A stretch of DNA of 64,000 nucleotides from Agrobacterium albertimagni AOL15. GTDB taxonomy: Bacteria > Pseudomonadota > Alphaproteobacteria > Rhizobiales > Rhizobiaceae. Of this stretch, positions 1 to 9,614 are shown one piece after another. A program made the position numbers and the translations under genes. The stretch covers positions 248,001 to 312,000 of the forward strand of contig NZ_ALJF01000010.1 of assembly GCF_000300855.1 (NCBI RefSeq), in the 5' to 3' direction. The notes beneath the pieces are model-generated. The model had not been told where the DNA came from, made no database searches, and saw only the letters and a program-made list of their open reading frames with translations. Position 1 is the stretch's first letter; each line of letters begins with the position of its first letter.

Positions 1-334
1 TCTGGTTCAGCGTGTTGATCCAGCCGAGAGCACCTTCCGGCCAGCCTTCAATGGCAACGGTGCCGGTGTGGAAGACGAGACCGGTGAACACGCAGAAGAG
101 AGCGATGGTCCAGGCCGTAATCTTGGTCTGGAAGCCGACGAGGATGAAGAGACCGGCAACCAGCTCGTAGAGACCGGCGGCATAGGCCAGGAGGTCGGCG
201 GCGGGCAGGCCAGCGCCGGAAATCATGCCGGCAGTGCCGGCCGGATCGGTCAGCTTGCCGAAGCCGGACATGATGAACATGAAGGAGAGAAGGATACGCA
301 CGAGAATGAGAAGGCCGTTATTGGTCGCGGACAT
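1..334 (-). CDS. DoxX family membrane protein (3' end outside window)
   Basis: Reads leftwards off the window edge, so only the first 111 residues are visible. The protein begins MSATNNGLLILVRILLSFMF and shows at least three hydrophobic segments with the small-residue-rich motif GFGKLTDPAGTAGMI and a GLYELVAGLFILVGF helix, as in the DoxX/SURF4-like family of small four-helix inner-membrane proteins. Family members are linked to redox and thiol homeostasis, but the substrate is unknown. A GGAG sits 8 nt before the ATG. An inverted repeat (CAGTC-TTT-GACTG, 434-446) lies about 100 bp upstream in the probable promoter region. The family call is good; the role is open. Confidence 0.88.
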   Translation of the reverse strand, partial: MSATNNGLLILVRILLSFMFIMSGFGKLTDPAGTAGMISGAGLPAADLLAYAAGLYELVAGLFILVGFQTKITAWTIALFCVFTGLVFHTGTVAIEGWPEGALGWINTLNQ

Positions 335-433
335 GGGGGAACTCCGTTGAGCGTTGACGCTGAAACCCCAAGCCCTGGCGGTTTCAGTTACTGCCCCTCA
401 GATGCATGCTTTTTTGCCGCAGGCATAGGTTAA

Positions 434-446
434 CAGTCTTTGACTG
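434..446. promoter_or_regulatory. short inverted repeat between doxX and GST genes
   Basis: CAGTC-TTT-GACTG, arms of 5 bp around a 3-bp centre, in the 222-bp divergent intergenic region between the DoxX gene and the GST gene. It may be an operator for either gene. The arms are short enough to occur by chance. Confidence 0.25.
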
Positions 447-556
447 ATTGTTCACAAAAGCGAAACGCTCAAGCCAAACTCGTTCGCTGAACAGCCCTTT
501 CCGTCGCGGCCGGCGCTCCCTACCTTCCCCCTGTTCAAAGCGCAAAGGAGCCTCTC

Positions 557-1264
557 ATGGCAGATCTTTCGACCTTTTCCATCACCGCGAAATGGCCGCC
601 CGCCGATCCCGGCATCATCCAGCTCTATTCCCTGCCGACGCCGAACGGCGTGAAGGTCTCCATCGCTTTGGAGGAGCTCGGGCTCGCCTATGAGCCGCAT
701 CTGGTGGACTTCGGCACGAATGCGCAGAAGAGCCCGGAATTCGTCTCCCTCAACCCGAATGGTCGCATACCCGCCCTGATCGACCCCGATGGTCCCGACG
801 GCAAGCCGATCGGCCTCTTCGAGTCCGGTGCGATCCTGATCTATCTCGCCGACAAGGCCGGCAAGCTGCTCCCCAAGGACGGTGCGGCCCGCTACGAGGT
901 CCTGCAATGGCTGATGTTCCAGATGGGCGGTGTCGGCCCGATGTTCGGCCAGTACGGCCATTTCCACAAGTTCGCCGCCGACAAGGTAACCAACAATCCC
1001 TATCCGGCGGAGCGCTACCGTGACGAGACCCGTCGCCTGCTCGGCGTGTTGGAAGCGCAGCTCGAAAAGGGGCCGTGGCTGACGGGCGAGGACTATACCA
1101 TCGCCGACATTGCCACCTGGCCTTGGGTCCGTTGCCTGAAGGTATTCTACGACGGCGAGGAGGATATCGGCCTTGCCGATTTCCCGCGCGTGCTTGACTG
1201 GTGGGCGCGGGCCGAGGCCCGCCCCGCAAGTCAGAAGGGGCTGAACATTCCGGCGCGCGACTGA
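557..1264 (+). CDS. glutathione S-transferase family protein (YfcG/Ure2-like)
   Basis: 235 residues, the usual size for the YfcG/Nu class. The N-terminal thioredoxin-fold half carries TPNG (about residues 28-31), NGRIPAL (68-74, the cis-Pro glutathione-binding turn) and ESGAILIYL (89-97, the Glu-Ser that binds the glutamyl part of GSH). The C-terminal helical half contains FGQYGHFHKF and the GEDYTIADIATWPW signature. Nu-class enzymes act as GSH-dependent disulfide-bond reductases or peroxidases in the cytosol. The start is set by AAAGGAG at 544-550, 6 nt before the ATG. The gene stands alone, divergent from doxX and convergent with the next gene. The exact substrate cannot be told from sequence. 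Confidence 0.93.
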   Translation: MADLSTFSITAKWPPADPGIIQLYSLPTPNGVKVSIALEELGLAYEPHLVDFGTNAQKSPEFVSLNPNGRIPALIDPDGPDGKPIGLFESGAILIYLADKAGKLLPKDGAARYEVLQWLMFQMGGVGPMFGQYGHFHKFAADKVTNNPYPAERYRDETRRLLGVLEAQLEKGPWLTGEDYTIADIATWPWVRCLKVFYDGEEDIGLADFPRVLDWWARAEARPASQKGLNIPARD

Positions 1265-1280
1265 CGCGGTATTAAAGCCT

Positions 1281-1313
1281 CAGAGAAGGTGCCAGATCAC
1301 GGCGCCTTCTCTG
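1281..1313. terminator. bidirectional hairpin between convergent genes
   Basis: A 13-bp stem, CAGAGAAGGTGCC / GGCGCCTTCTCTG with one G-U pair, and a 7-nt loop, lying between the stops of the GST gene (+) and the uncharacterised gene (-). On the minus strand it is followed by AGGCTTTAAT rather than a long T run, so it is a plausible rather than ideal intrinsic terminator. Confidence 0.6.
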
Positions 1314-1331
1314 ATCTCGCCCTGAGAAGGC

Positions 1332-1943
1332 TCAGCTCGGCGTGACGGATGCTGTCGCCGGCAGTTGAAAACGCGGGAAGATGAACAGCCCGACCATATT
1401 GCCGCCGCTGCCTTCGAAGCCGGAGGACTCGCCGATGCAGAACACTGGTTGCCGGTGCTGGGCGCCCGATACGATGGTGGTCGAATAGCAGAAGCGCGAC
1501 GGCTGCGTTGCCGCCTGTTCGAACAGGCGCAGGATGTGTCCGCGATCGGCCTGGTCATAGCAGCGCATCACGGTCAGCAGGCCGCATTCATGGTTTTCGA
1601 GGCCATGAAGGCTGCGTGCATGGTTCCCGAGCTTCAGCAGGCCGTTGGTCAGGTCGCCGGTCCAGTCCTCGGACAGTCCGAAACGGCAGGCATGCTGCCC
1701 CAGCAGGCCGTTTCCATCCTGTTCGCTCACCGTAAAGGTGGTCGCAAGATTGGCATTTGCTATTTTGAACAAGGCGTTCCCCAAGTCGATAGCCAGAACT
1801 GGCCCCAATTTCCCCGGCCCGAAGTATGTGAACCCCGCAGCCGACCCCATCCGGCCAAAACCGGAAACGCCGGCGAGCGGATGCCCGTTCACCAGGTTCT
1901 TCAAGCGGTCCGCCAGAACCGCAGACACCGTGCTTCCGTCCAT
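1332..1943 (-). CDS. conserved-looking hypothetical protein
   Basis: 203 residues, family not recognised. The C-terminal part, with QPVFCIGESSGFEGSGGN followed by MVGLFIFPRF, looks like an ordered alpha/beta fold, and the residue composition is normal for a protein rather than for an antisense frame. No signal peptide or clear membrane helix is visible. Two internal Cys and several Gly-rich turns are present. The ATG at 1943 has no convincing ribosome-binding site, and an in-frame stop lies about 50 nt upstream, so the N-terminus is uncertain or could have been altered by a frameshift. It ends at a shared terminator hairpin. No function is proposed. Confidence 0.5.
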   Translation of the reverse strand: MDGSTVSAVLADRLKNLVNGHPLAGVSGFGRMGSAAGFTYFGPGKLGPVLAIDLGNALFKIANANLATTFTVSEQDGNGLLGQHACRFGLSEDWTGDLTNGLLKLGNHARSLHGLENHECGLLTVMRCYDQADRGHILRLFEQAATQPSRFCYSTTIVSGAQHRQPVFCIGESSGFEGSGGNMVGLFIFPRFQLPATASVTPS

Positions 1944-2469
1944 CGGGACGACACGATGTCGACGCTGAGACCCTTCGGTCGATCCGAAAGGTCAGCAGGC
2001 GAAAAACACCGTCGCGAGTTGCCCCCAATCGCCACGATGTGCGCCCCTTGCGCGCAAGTTAGAGCAGGCTTTCAACCGACTCCCACAAGAAGGTTGAAGA
2101 AGAAAATCTTGCACGCATCGGAATTAACAGTTTCGATACCATGATTTATTCAGCGTGAAAACGGTTCATGTCCCGAATTGGTGCAAGAACTGTCTCAATT
2201 CTGAAAGCACTAAATATTAGAATAATATAAAATTAAGAATTTCGAAGAAGGTCTTTTCGCCGATGTGACTTGCGAACACATCCGGTGCAACGCAACTTGT
2301 TCTACGATGCTGACCACTGTCAACCGCCCGCAGGCCGATCCAGCTTCGCCATCTTTGGATCTATCAAAGAGAGATACGAGAAAGGGCGGGGCGAGGGTCT
2401 CCCCGGTTGTGCTGGTGGTAAACGCGAATAAGATAAGGATCCGAAGTTCGGTCGACGGGAGTGGTCTGG
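1944..2469. other. 526-bp gene-free region with AT-rich core
   Basis: No frame here has convincing coding character. The stretch from about 2140 to 2250 is strikingly AT-rich (runs such as TAAATATTAGAATAATATAA) in an otherwise GC-rich window. It contains an inverted repeat, GAATTG-N15-CAATTC, at 2175-2201. The region probably holds divergent promoters for the uncharacterised gene on the left and the lytic transglycosylase on the right. Confidence 0.45.
2175..2201. promoter_or_regulatory. inverted repeat in AT-rich intergenic region
   Basis: GAATTG (2175-2180) and CAATTC (2196-2201) are perfect 6-bp arms separated by 15 nt, next to the AT-rich island. Possible regulator-binding site for the downstream lytic transglycosylase; no regulator is identified. 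Confidence 0.25.
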
Positions 2470-3393
2470 ATGGATGTCACGCGGCGAGCCCTCATCCTGA
2501 CGGGTATCATTCTCGTGACTGCGGCTGCATCCGCGCCGTCGAGCGCGCGGGCCGAGCCGTCCGCCGATGAGCCGGAATGTCTTTACGAGGGAACCTATGG
2601 CTCATCTTCGCTGTGCATCAGGCGGGACACGTTCAACGCCGATCTCTGCGGTGCGATAGAACATTTCTCGCTGGCAAATGATGTGCCGCCTGCCTTTTTC
2701 GCGCGCCTGATCTGGCGGGAGAGCCTCTTCCGGCCAGAGGCGGTCAGTCCGAAGGGGGCGGAAGGCATCGCCCAGTTCATGCCCGGCACGGCGCGCATGC
2801 GCGGGCTGTCGAACAGCTTTGACGTGCTGGACGCGCTCGATGCCTCCGCCACCTATCTTGGCGAATTGAAAACGCGCTTCGGCAATTTCGGCTTTGCTGC
2901 CGCGGCCTATAATGCAGGCGAAAACGGGTTGTCCCGGTTCCTCACCACCGAACGCCTGCCCATCGAAACGCGCGATTATGTCTTCGCCATCACCGGTGCC
3001 ACCGTCGAGATGTGGCGGGACAAGCCACCGGAGATGGTGGCGCCGGCGCTTGATGAAGCCTCCAGCTTTCAAGATGCTTGCGTGGTGCTCGCCGACAAGC
3101 GCCGGATGAAGGAGCCGGTCTTTGCAGGCTCGGCCGATTGGGCGCCCTGGGGCGTGCAATTGGCCGCGCATTTCCTGCCAGCCGTGGTCGATCAGCTGTT
3201 CACCCGAGCCATCAGCCGGCTGCCGGCACCGCTCAATGCCGAGCGCGCGCTCATCGTGCGCCAGCGCGGCGGCAATTTCGGCTACAGCCCGCGTTACGCC
3301 GCAAGGATCGGCCGCGAGACCCGTGCCGAAGCGAACAGGCTCTGCGCCGAGATCCGAGCCGCAGGTGGCTATTGCACGGTTCTCAGGAACTAG
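2470..3393 (+). CDS. lytic transglycosylase (SLT domain) with C-terminal SPOR-like tail
   Basis: 307 residues. An N-terminal signal sequence (about residues 5-28, ending ARA) sends it to the periplasm. The SLT fold follows: catalytic Glu84 in IWRES, GAEGIAQFMP at about 97-106 and AYNAG at 146-150, the three hallmark motifs of family 1 lytic transglycosylases that cleave peptidoglycan to 1,6-anhydro-muropeptides. The last 50 residues (RGGNFGYSPRYAARIG...GYCTVLRN) resemble a SPOR-type peptidoglycan-binding tail. The start is the ATG at 2470, with GGGAG 8 nt upstream; an in-frame GTG at 2461 is the alternative. It is transcribed alone and converges on groEL. Confidence 0.9.
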   Translation: MDVTRRALILTGIILVTAAASAPSSARAEPSADEPECLYEGTYGSSSLCIRRDTFNADLCGAIEHFSLANDVPPAFFARLIWRESLFRPEAVSPKGAEGIAQFMPGTARMRGLSNSFDVLDALDASATYLGELKTRFGNFGFAAAAYNAGENGLSRFLTTERLPIETRDYVFAITGATVEMWRDKPPEMVAPALDEASSFQDACVVLADKRRMKEPVFAGSADWAPWGVQLAAHFLPAVVDQLFTRAISRLPAPLNAERALIVRQRGGNFGYSPRYAARIGRETRAEANRLCAEIRAAGGYCTVLRN

Positions 3394-3446
3394 AGCTGCA
3401 ACGAAGGGAAGTGCGAGGGCTCCCGATCCCATCCTCGCGCAAAAGA

Positions 3447-3472
3447 AAAGGGCGGCCCGAAGTCCGCCCTTT
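3447..3472 (-). terminator. intrinsic terminator between slt and groEL
   Basis: Perfect 9-bp stem AAAGGGCGG / CCGCCCTTT with an 8-nt loop. On the minus strand it is followed by TTTCTTTT, making it a good intrinsic terminator for the groESL transcript. It may also stop the convergent lytic transglycosylase transcript. Confidence 0.75.
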
Positions 3473-3536
3473 CCGTAACTGAACCGGTTGGCTCAGATGC
3501 AAGACCTGAAGGTCTTCCATCATGTCCATGCCGCCT

Positions 3537-3561
3537 GTTCAGCGCGCTGGACGCGCTGAAC
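3537..3561. other. 10-bp hairpin downstream of groEL
   Basis: Perfect stem GTTCAGCGCG / CGCGCTGAAC with loop CTGGA, lying between the real groEL 3' end and its duplicated copy. No T run follows. It could slow 3'-5' exonucleases or be part of a mobile palindrome. Confidence 0.5.
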
Positions 3562-3597
3562 CACTCTAAGTGATGGGCGGCTTTGATGGACCCGATG

Positions 3598-5273
<1,676 letters not shown>

Positions 5274-5324
5274 CTAGCCCATTGTTGACTTGGTTAAACA
5301 GGAAGAGGGGTGATCGCGCTGAAA

Positions 5325-5621
5325 TCAGCCGATGACGCCCATGATGTCGGCTTCCTTCATGATCAGCAGGTCGACGCCATCGAGCTTGACCTCGGTGCCG
5401 GACCACTTGCCGAACAGGACGCGATCGCCGACCTTGACGTCGAGGGCAACCTGCTTGCCGCTTTCGTCGCGGGCGCCAGGGCCAACAGCGATGACTTCGC
5501 CTTCAGCGGGCTTTTCCTTGGCGGTGTCGGGAATGATGATGCCGCCCTTGGTCTTTTCTTCAGACTCGACGCGCTTGACTACAACGCGGTCATGAAGCGG
5601 ACGGAAAGTTGTGCTTGCCAT
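5325..5621 (-). CDS. groES: co-chaperonin GroES (Hsp10)
   Basis: 98 residues, starting [18 protein letters not shown]. It forms the heptameric lid of GroEL. The mobile loop ([18 protein letters not shown], about 21-38) and the GPG turn followed by the roof hairpin are intact. The ribosome-binding site is GAGGGA before the ATG. It is the first gene of the groESL operon, and its transcript starts from the heat-shock promoter and CIRCE at 5682-5745. Confidence 0.98.
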   Translation of the reverse strand: MASTTFRPLHDRVVVKRVESEEKTKGGIIIPDTAKEKPAEGEVIAVGPGARDESGKQVALDVKVGDRVLFGKWSGTEVKLDGVDLLIMKEADIMGVIG

Positions 5622-5681
5622 TGTCTAATCCCTCGATCAAATGACATTCGCGGACCGCAGAGCGGGTCCGCATCGATACTG

Positions 5682-5708
5682 TTAGCACTCGCCCTTGGTG
5701 AGTGCCAG
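5682..5708 (-). promoter_or_regulatory. CIRCE operator (HrcA-binding site) of groESL
   Basis: On the minus strand it reads CTGGCACTC-N9-GAGTGCTAA, the alphaproteobacterial form of the CIRCE element. The 3' arm is perfect, and the 5' arm has 7 of 9 matches to the general TTAGCACTC consensus. HrcA repressor binding here turns off groESL at normal temperature. It lies 61 bp upstream of groES and just downstream of the predicted -10. Confidence 0.93.
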
Positions 5709-5716
5709 CGAGGTTG

Positions 5717-5745
5717 AGATAAGAACAGCGCTCGGCCGAGTCAAG
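5717..5745 (-). promoter_or_regulatory. heat-shock (RpoH-type) promoter of groESL
   Basis: The minus strand carries CTTGAC, 16 nt, CTTATCT. This fits the alphaproteobacterial RpoH pattern (CTTG...CYTAT) and also reads as a sigma-70-like TTGACT/TTATCT pair. It lies directly upstream of CIRCE, the expected arrangement for dual HrcA/RpoH control. Confidence 0.7.
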
Positions 5746-5771
5746 CGAGCGCGTGAAAAAAGGACTGGTGA

Positions 5772-7127
5772 ATGCCGGCGAATTCCACCGACATCCACGC
5801 AAGTGAAGTTTCCCTGCAGCCCCAGGTTTCGCCAGCATTTCCCGAGTTGGTCTCTGCCTTCGCCCGCATCGGCCTCATGTCCTTCGGTGGTCCCGCCGCG
5901 CAGATTGCGCTGATGCACAAGATCTGCGTCGAGGAAAAGCGCTGGATCGACGAGGACCGTTATCTGCATGCCCTGAATTATTGCATGCTGCTTCCGGGGC
6001 CCGAAGCCCAGCAGCTCGCGACCTATATCGGCTGGCTGTTGCACGGCGTGCGCGGCGGCATCGTCGCGGGTCTGCTCTTCGTCGCTCCGGGTCTGGCCGT
6101 CATCCTTGGTTTGTCCGGCCTCTATGCGGTCTATCAGGAGGCGAGCCTTGTCACCGGCCTGTTCTTCGGCCTTAAGGCGGCGGTTCTTGCGATTGTCGTG
6201 GAAGCTGTGGTCAGGATCGGCAAACGGGCCTTGAAAAGCGGTTTCCATCGCGGCCTCGCGGCGGCCGCCTTCATCGCGCTCTTTCTTTTTTCTCTGCCGT
6301 TTCCCCTCGTCGTGCTTGCGGCAGCCCTGGCGGGCCTCGTTCACGCCCGAGGCACCACCTCGGCCGCCGTCGAGATCACCGAAGAGGTGCGTGCAAGACC
6401 ACCGCTTCTCGGTCAGATCGCAACGCTGCTGTTCTGGGTCGCAGTCTGGCTCGCACCCCTGCCACTTCTGTGGCTGCTGCTGCCGGAAACGGCACTTCCC
6501 GAGGTCCAGACGTTTTTCGCCAAGATGGCGCTCGTCACTTTCGGCGGCGCCTATGCCGTGCTCGCCTATGTCGCGCAGGTCGCCGTCGATCACTATGCCT
6601 GGCTGAAACCCGGCGAAATGCTCGATGGTCTGGCGCTGGCCGAAACGACGCCGGGACCGCTGGTCCTCGTGCTCTCCTATGTCGGTTTCCTCGCCGGCTT
6701 CCGTCAGAGCGGTGCACTCGATCCACTCGTCGGCGGGCTGCTCGGTGGCGTGATCGCCGCCTGGGCTACCTTCATCCCGAGCTTCGTCTGGATCTTCGCT
6801 GGCGCTCCCTATATCGAGCGCCTGCGCGGCAATCGGCTCCTCAGCGCTGCCCTCTCGGCCATCACGGCAGCCGTGGTCGGCGTCATTCTCAATCTGGCGG
6901 TCTGGTTTGCGCTGCATGTGATTTTCACCGAGGTGGAGCCGACCACGCTCACCGCTCTCGGCCCGCTCACCCTCTCCCTGCCGTATCCCAGCTGGTCGTC
7001 CCTCGACTGGCAAGCATTGGTCATCGCCGTCCTGTCTGCCGTGATGATCTTCCGCTTCCACCTTGGCATCGGCAAGACACTTCTCGCCGCCGGAGCGCTT
7101 GGTCTCGCGGCTCGTTTCCTGCTCTGA
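5772..7127 (+). CDS. chrA: ChrA-type chromate transporter (bidomain, CHR family)
   Basis: 451 residues, the long two-domain form. Each half carries the family signatures: FGGPAAQI and LPGPEAQQLATYIGW in the N-terminal half, FGGAYAVLAYV and ETTPGPLVLV in the C-terminal half, with about ten membrane helices. CHR proteins export chromate, probably by proton symport/antiport. The start ATG at 5772 has AAAGGAC upstream. It diverges from groESL, so its promoter shares the 5690-5770 interval with the heat-shock promoter. No chrB regulator is nearby, so a role in anion transport other than chromate is possible. Confidence 0.93.
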   Translation: MPANSTDIHASEVSLQPQVSPAFPELVSAFARIGLMSFGGPAAQIALMHKICVEEKRWIDEDRYLHALNYCMLLPGPEAQQLATYIGWLLHGVRGGIVAGLLFVAPGLAVILGLSGLYAVYQEASLVTGLFFGLKAAVLAIVVEAVVRIGKRALKSGFHRGLAAAAFIALFLFSLPFPLVVLAAALAGLVHARGTTSAAVEITEEVRARPPLLGQIATLLFWVAVWLAPLPLLWLLLPETALPEVQTFFAKMALVTFGGAYAVLAYVAQVAVDHYAWLKPGEMLDGLALAETTPGPLVLVLSYVGFLAGFRQSGALDPLVGGLLGGVIAAWATFIPSFVWIFAGAPYIERLRGNRLLSAALSAITAAVVGVILNLAVWFALHVIFTEVEPTTLTALGPLTLSLPYPSWSSLDWQALVIAVLSAVMIFRFHLGIGKTLLAAGALGLAARFLL

Positions 7128-7236
7128 TGCGGTGCGGGCAGCCGGAGCAATTTCGATCTCCGGCGCGCTTGCCCCTTGCCTTGCCGCCCGTCCTTTGCCA
7201 TGTCACCGGTCACACTTTGACCAGTCAGGACAGACG

Positions 7237-8085
7237 ATGACCCGCAGCATTTCCACCCTCGGCGACGTGACCGGCTCCTATGATGTCATCCTCTGCGATG
7301 TCTGGGGCGTGCTGCACAATGGCATCGATGCCTTTCCGCTCGCCGGTGAAGCGCTGACGGCAGCCCGCGAAAAGGGCCTGACGGTGGTGCTGATCACCAA
7401 CTCGCCCCGGCCGGCCATCGGCGTGATCCCGCAGCTGCGCGCCATCGGCGTGCCCGACACGGCCTATGACCGCATCGTCACCTCGGGTGACGTCACGCGT
7501 ACGCTGATCGCTGCCGGCCCGAAGAAGGTGTTCTTGCTCGGTCCCGAGCGGGACATGCCGCTCTTCGACGGTCTCGACGTGACGGTTGTTTCGGCTGACG
7601 AAGCCGATTGCGTCGTTTGCACCGGTTTCTTCGACGACGAGGTCGAGACGCCCGAAGATTACCGCGACATGCTGACCGCCTTCGTTGCCCGCAAGGTGCC
7701 GTTCATTTGCGCCAATCCCGATCTCGTGGTCGAGCGTGGCCACCGCATCATCCCTTGCGCCGGCGCAGTCGCTGCCTTCTACACCGCACTCGGTGGCGAG
7801 ACCCGCATTGCCGGCAAGCCGCACAGCCCGATTTATGAAGCGACGCTGGCGGCTGCCCGCGAAGCCCGCGGCGAGTTCGACAAGTCCCGCGTGCTTGCCA
7901 TCGGCGACGGCATGCCGACCGACGTCAAGGGTGCCATCGATGCCGGCCTCGATCTCCTCTACATCTCCGGTGGGATCCACGCCGCCGACTATGCGACGAA
8001 CAACGTGACCGACGAGGCAAGGCTCAAGCTCTTCCTCGATCGCGAGAAGGTCGCGCCGCAATTCTGGATGCACAGGCTGGCATGA
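7237..8085 (+). CDS. HAD-superfamily hydrolase, subclass IIA (TIGR01459-type)
   Basis: 282 residues. The first HAD motif is degenerate but recognisable as CDVWGVLHNG (Asp21 is the nucleophile), with ITNSPRP as motif II, AGKPHSPIYE carrying the motif III Lys and IGDGMPTD as motif IV. NagD-like IIA enzymes dephosphorylate sugar phosphates or nucleotides, and this alphaproteobacterial subgroup has no assigned substrate. The start is the ATG at 7237, with AGGAC 6 nt upstream; the open frame extends further 5' without a usable site. ribF follows 13 bp downstream, so co-transcription is likely. Confidence 0.9.
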   Translation: MTRSISTLGDVTGSYDVILCDVWGVLHNGIDAFPLAGEALTAAREKGLTVVLITNSPRPAIGVIPQLRAIGVPDTAYDRIVTSGDVTRTLIAAGPKKVFLLGPERDMPLFDGLDVTVVSADEADCVVCTGFFDDEVETPEDYRDMLTAFVARKVPFICANPDLVVERGHRIIPCAGAVAAFYTALGGETRIAGKPHSPIYEATLAAAREARGEFDKSRVLAIGDGMPTDVKGAIDAGLDLLYISGGIHAADYATNNVTDEARLKLFLDREKVAPQFWMHRLA

Positions 8086-8098
8086 GGCGGGACCTGCG

Positions 8099-9079
8099 AT
8101 GACCGTCTTTCACCGCAACGAAAAGAAAGAGCCGCTGCCATCAGCCCTTCGCGGCGGTGTGGTGGCCATCGGCAATTTCGATGGCGTGCATCGCGGTCAT
8201 CAGGCGGTGTTGAGCCGGGCGTTGGAGCGGGCCGAGGCGCTGGGCGTTCCTGCTCTCGTTCTCACATTCGAGCCGCATCCGCGCACCGTCTTCAATCCCG
8301 ACAAGCCGGTCTTCCGGCTGACGCCGCCATCCCTGCGCGCCCGTATCCTGGAGGCCATGGGCTTCCATTCGGTGATCGAATATCCCTTCGACCGGGAATT
8401 CTCGCAGCGCTCGGCCGAGGATTTCGTCCAGTCGATCCTGGGCGACTGGCTGGGTGCAAAAGAAGTCGTGACCGGCTTCGATTTCCATTTCGGCAAGGGC
8501 AGGGAAGGCGGCCCCGCCTATCTCATGCAGGCCGGCAGTCGTCATGGTTTTGGTGTCTGCCTCGTGGATGCCTTCCGCGACGAGGGAACCGAGGTCATTT
8601 CCTCGAGCCGGATCCGGGGCCTCATCGCCGAGGGAAACGTTTCGGAAGCCGCTGGTCTCCTCGGCTATCGCTATACGGTCGAGGCGGAAATCATGAAGGG
8701 CCAGCAGCTCGGCCGCACGCTCGGCTTTCCGACCGCCAACATGCATCTGCCGCCGGAAGCAACGCTCAAGCCTGGCATCTATGCCGTCCGCTTCCGCCGC
8801 CCCGATGGCATCATCCGTGATGGCGTCGCAAGCTTCGGCTATCGCCCGACGGTCACCAGCAATGGCGACCCCTGGCTCGAAACCTTCATTTTCGATTTCT
8901 CCGGCGATCTCTACGGCGAAATCTGTTCGGTTTCGCTCTTCGGCTTCCTGCGCGACGAATGGAAGTTCGATGGTCTCGATCCGCTGGTCGCGCAGATCCA
9001 CAAGGATGCGGACGAGGCAAGGGCACTGCTCTCGGGCGTCAAGCCAATTGGCGCCCTCGACGCTGCCATCGCGTTCTGA
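8099..9079 (+). CDS. ribF: bifunctional riboflavin kinase / FAD synthetase
   Basis: 326 residues. It converts riboflavin to FMN and then FAD. The N-terminal nucleotidyltransferase domain has IGNFDGVHRGHQ (about 24-35, the HxGH-like motif) and ISSSRIRGLI. The C-terminal flavokinase domain has GRTLGFPTANM (about 206-216) and ETFIFDFSGDLYG. Length and domain order are standard. It is co-oriented with the HAD gene 13 bp upstream. Confidence 0.97.
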   Translation: MTVFHRNEKKEPLPSALRGGVVAIGNFDGVHRGHQAVLSRALERAEALGVPALVLTFEPHPRTVFNPDKPVFRLTPPSLRARILEAMGFHSVIEYPFDREFSQRSAEDFVQSILGDWLGAKEVVTGFDFHFGKGREGGPAYLMQAGSRHGFGVCLVDAFRDEGTEVISSSRIRGLIAEGNVSEAAGLLGYRYTVEAEIMKGQQLGRTLGFPTANMHLPPEATLKPGIYAVRFRRPDGIIRDGVASFGYRPTVTSNGDPWLETFIFDFSGDLYGEICSVSLFGFLRDEWKFDGLDPLVAQIHKDADEARALLSGVKPIGALDAAIAF

Positions 9080-9122
9080 GGCACTTCGGTCTCGCTGATT
9101 TGAATTGCCGCCCGGCATTGCC

Positions 9123-9146
9123 TCACATATGGATGCACCTATGTGA
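9123..9146. promoter_or_regulatory. inverted repeat upstream of the YeeE/YedE pair (candidate operator)
   Basis: TCACATA (9123-9129) and TATGTGA (9140-9146) are perfect 7-bp arms around 10 nt, ending 24 bp before the first YeeE/YedE gene. Its position next to the start suggests a repressor site. In Xylella and Agrobacterium a comparable transporter operon is controlled by the ArsR-type repressor BigR, but no bigR lies here, so the regulator is unknown. Confidence 0.45.
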
Positions 9147-9170
9147 TTGATCCCCCGTGTCAAAGCGGGA

Positions 9171-9614
9171 ATGCTGGAGCTTCTCTTGACCGAATTCACC
9201 CCCCTGATGTCCTTCGCCGGCGGCCTGCTGATCGGCCTCTCGGCACTCCTTTTGATGCTCACCTGGGGCCGGATTGCCGGCATGACCGCGATCATCGGCG
9301 GCATCCTGCCGCCGCTCGGTTCTGACTGGAAATGGAAGGCCGCCTTTCTCGCCGGGGCGATCCTTGCGCCGCTGGCCCTGACGCTCGGCGGATACGAGGT
9401 CGAGTATTCGGTTCCGGTTTCCACCACAGCCCTCGTGATCGGCGGGCTGATCGCCGGCATCGGTGTCACCTTCGGCTCCGGCTGCACCTCGGGCCACGGC
9501 ATCTGCGGCATGGCGCGCCTGTCACGCCGCTCGATTGCGGCCACCGCTACCTTCATGGCCTTTGCCATCCTCACCGTCTTCCTCATCCGCCACATCTTCG
9601 GGGTCACGATCTGA
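9171..9614 (+). CDS. YeeE/YedE family inner-membrane protein, subunit 1
   Basis: 147 residues from the ATG at 9171. Four to five membrane helices and the family signature GSGCTSGHGICG with its essential Cys (about residues 103-114) are visible. YeeE/YedE (TsuA-like) proteins move thiosulfate or related sulfur species across the inner membrane through relayed Cys-sulfur contacts. Here the fold is split into two half-size proteins, and the second gene overlaps this one (TGATG). Upstream alternative starts (TTG 9147) fall on the inverted repeat and are less likely. Confidence 0.85.
   Translation: MLELLLTEFTPLMSFAGGLLIGLSALLLMLTWGRIAGMTAIIGGILPPLGSDWKWKAAFLAGAILAPLALTLGGYEVEYSVPVSTTALVIGGLIAGIGVTFGSGCTSGHGICGMARLSRRSIAATATFMAFAILTVFLIRHIFGVTI

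Noticed and set aside
2265..2570. Plus-strand frame before the lytic transglycosylase
   Set aside because: Overlaps the real gene in another frame and has a random-looking, Cys/Arg/Ser-rich composition.
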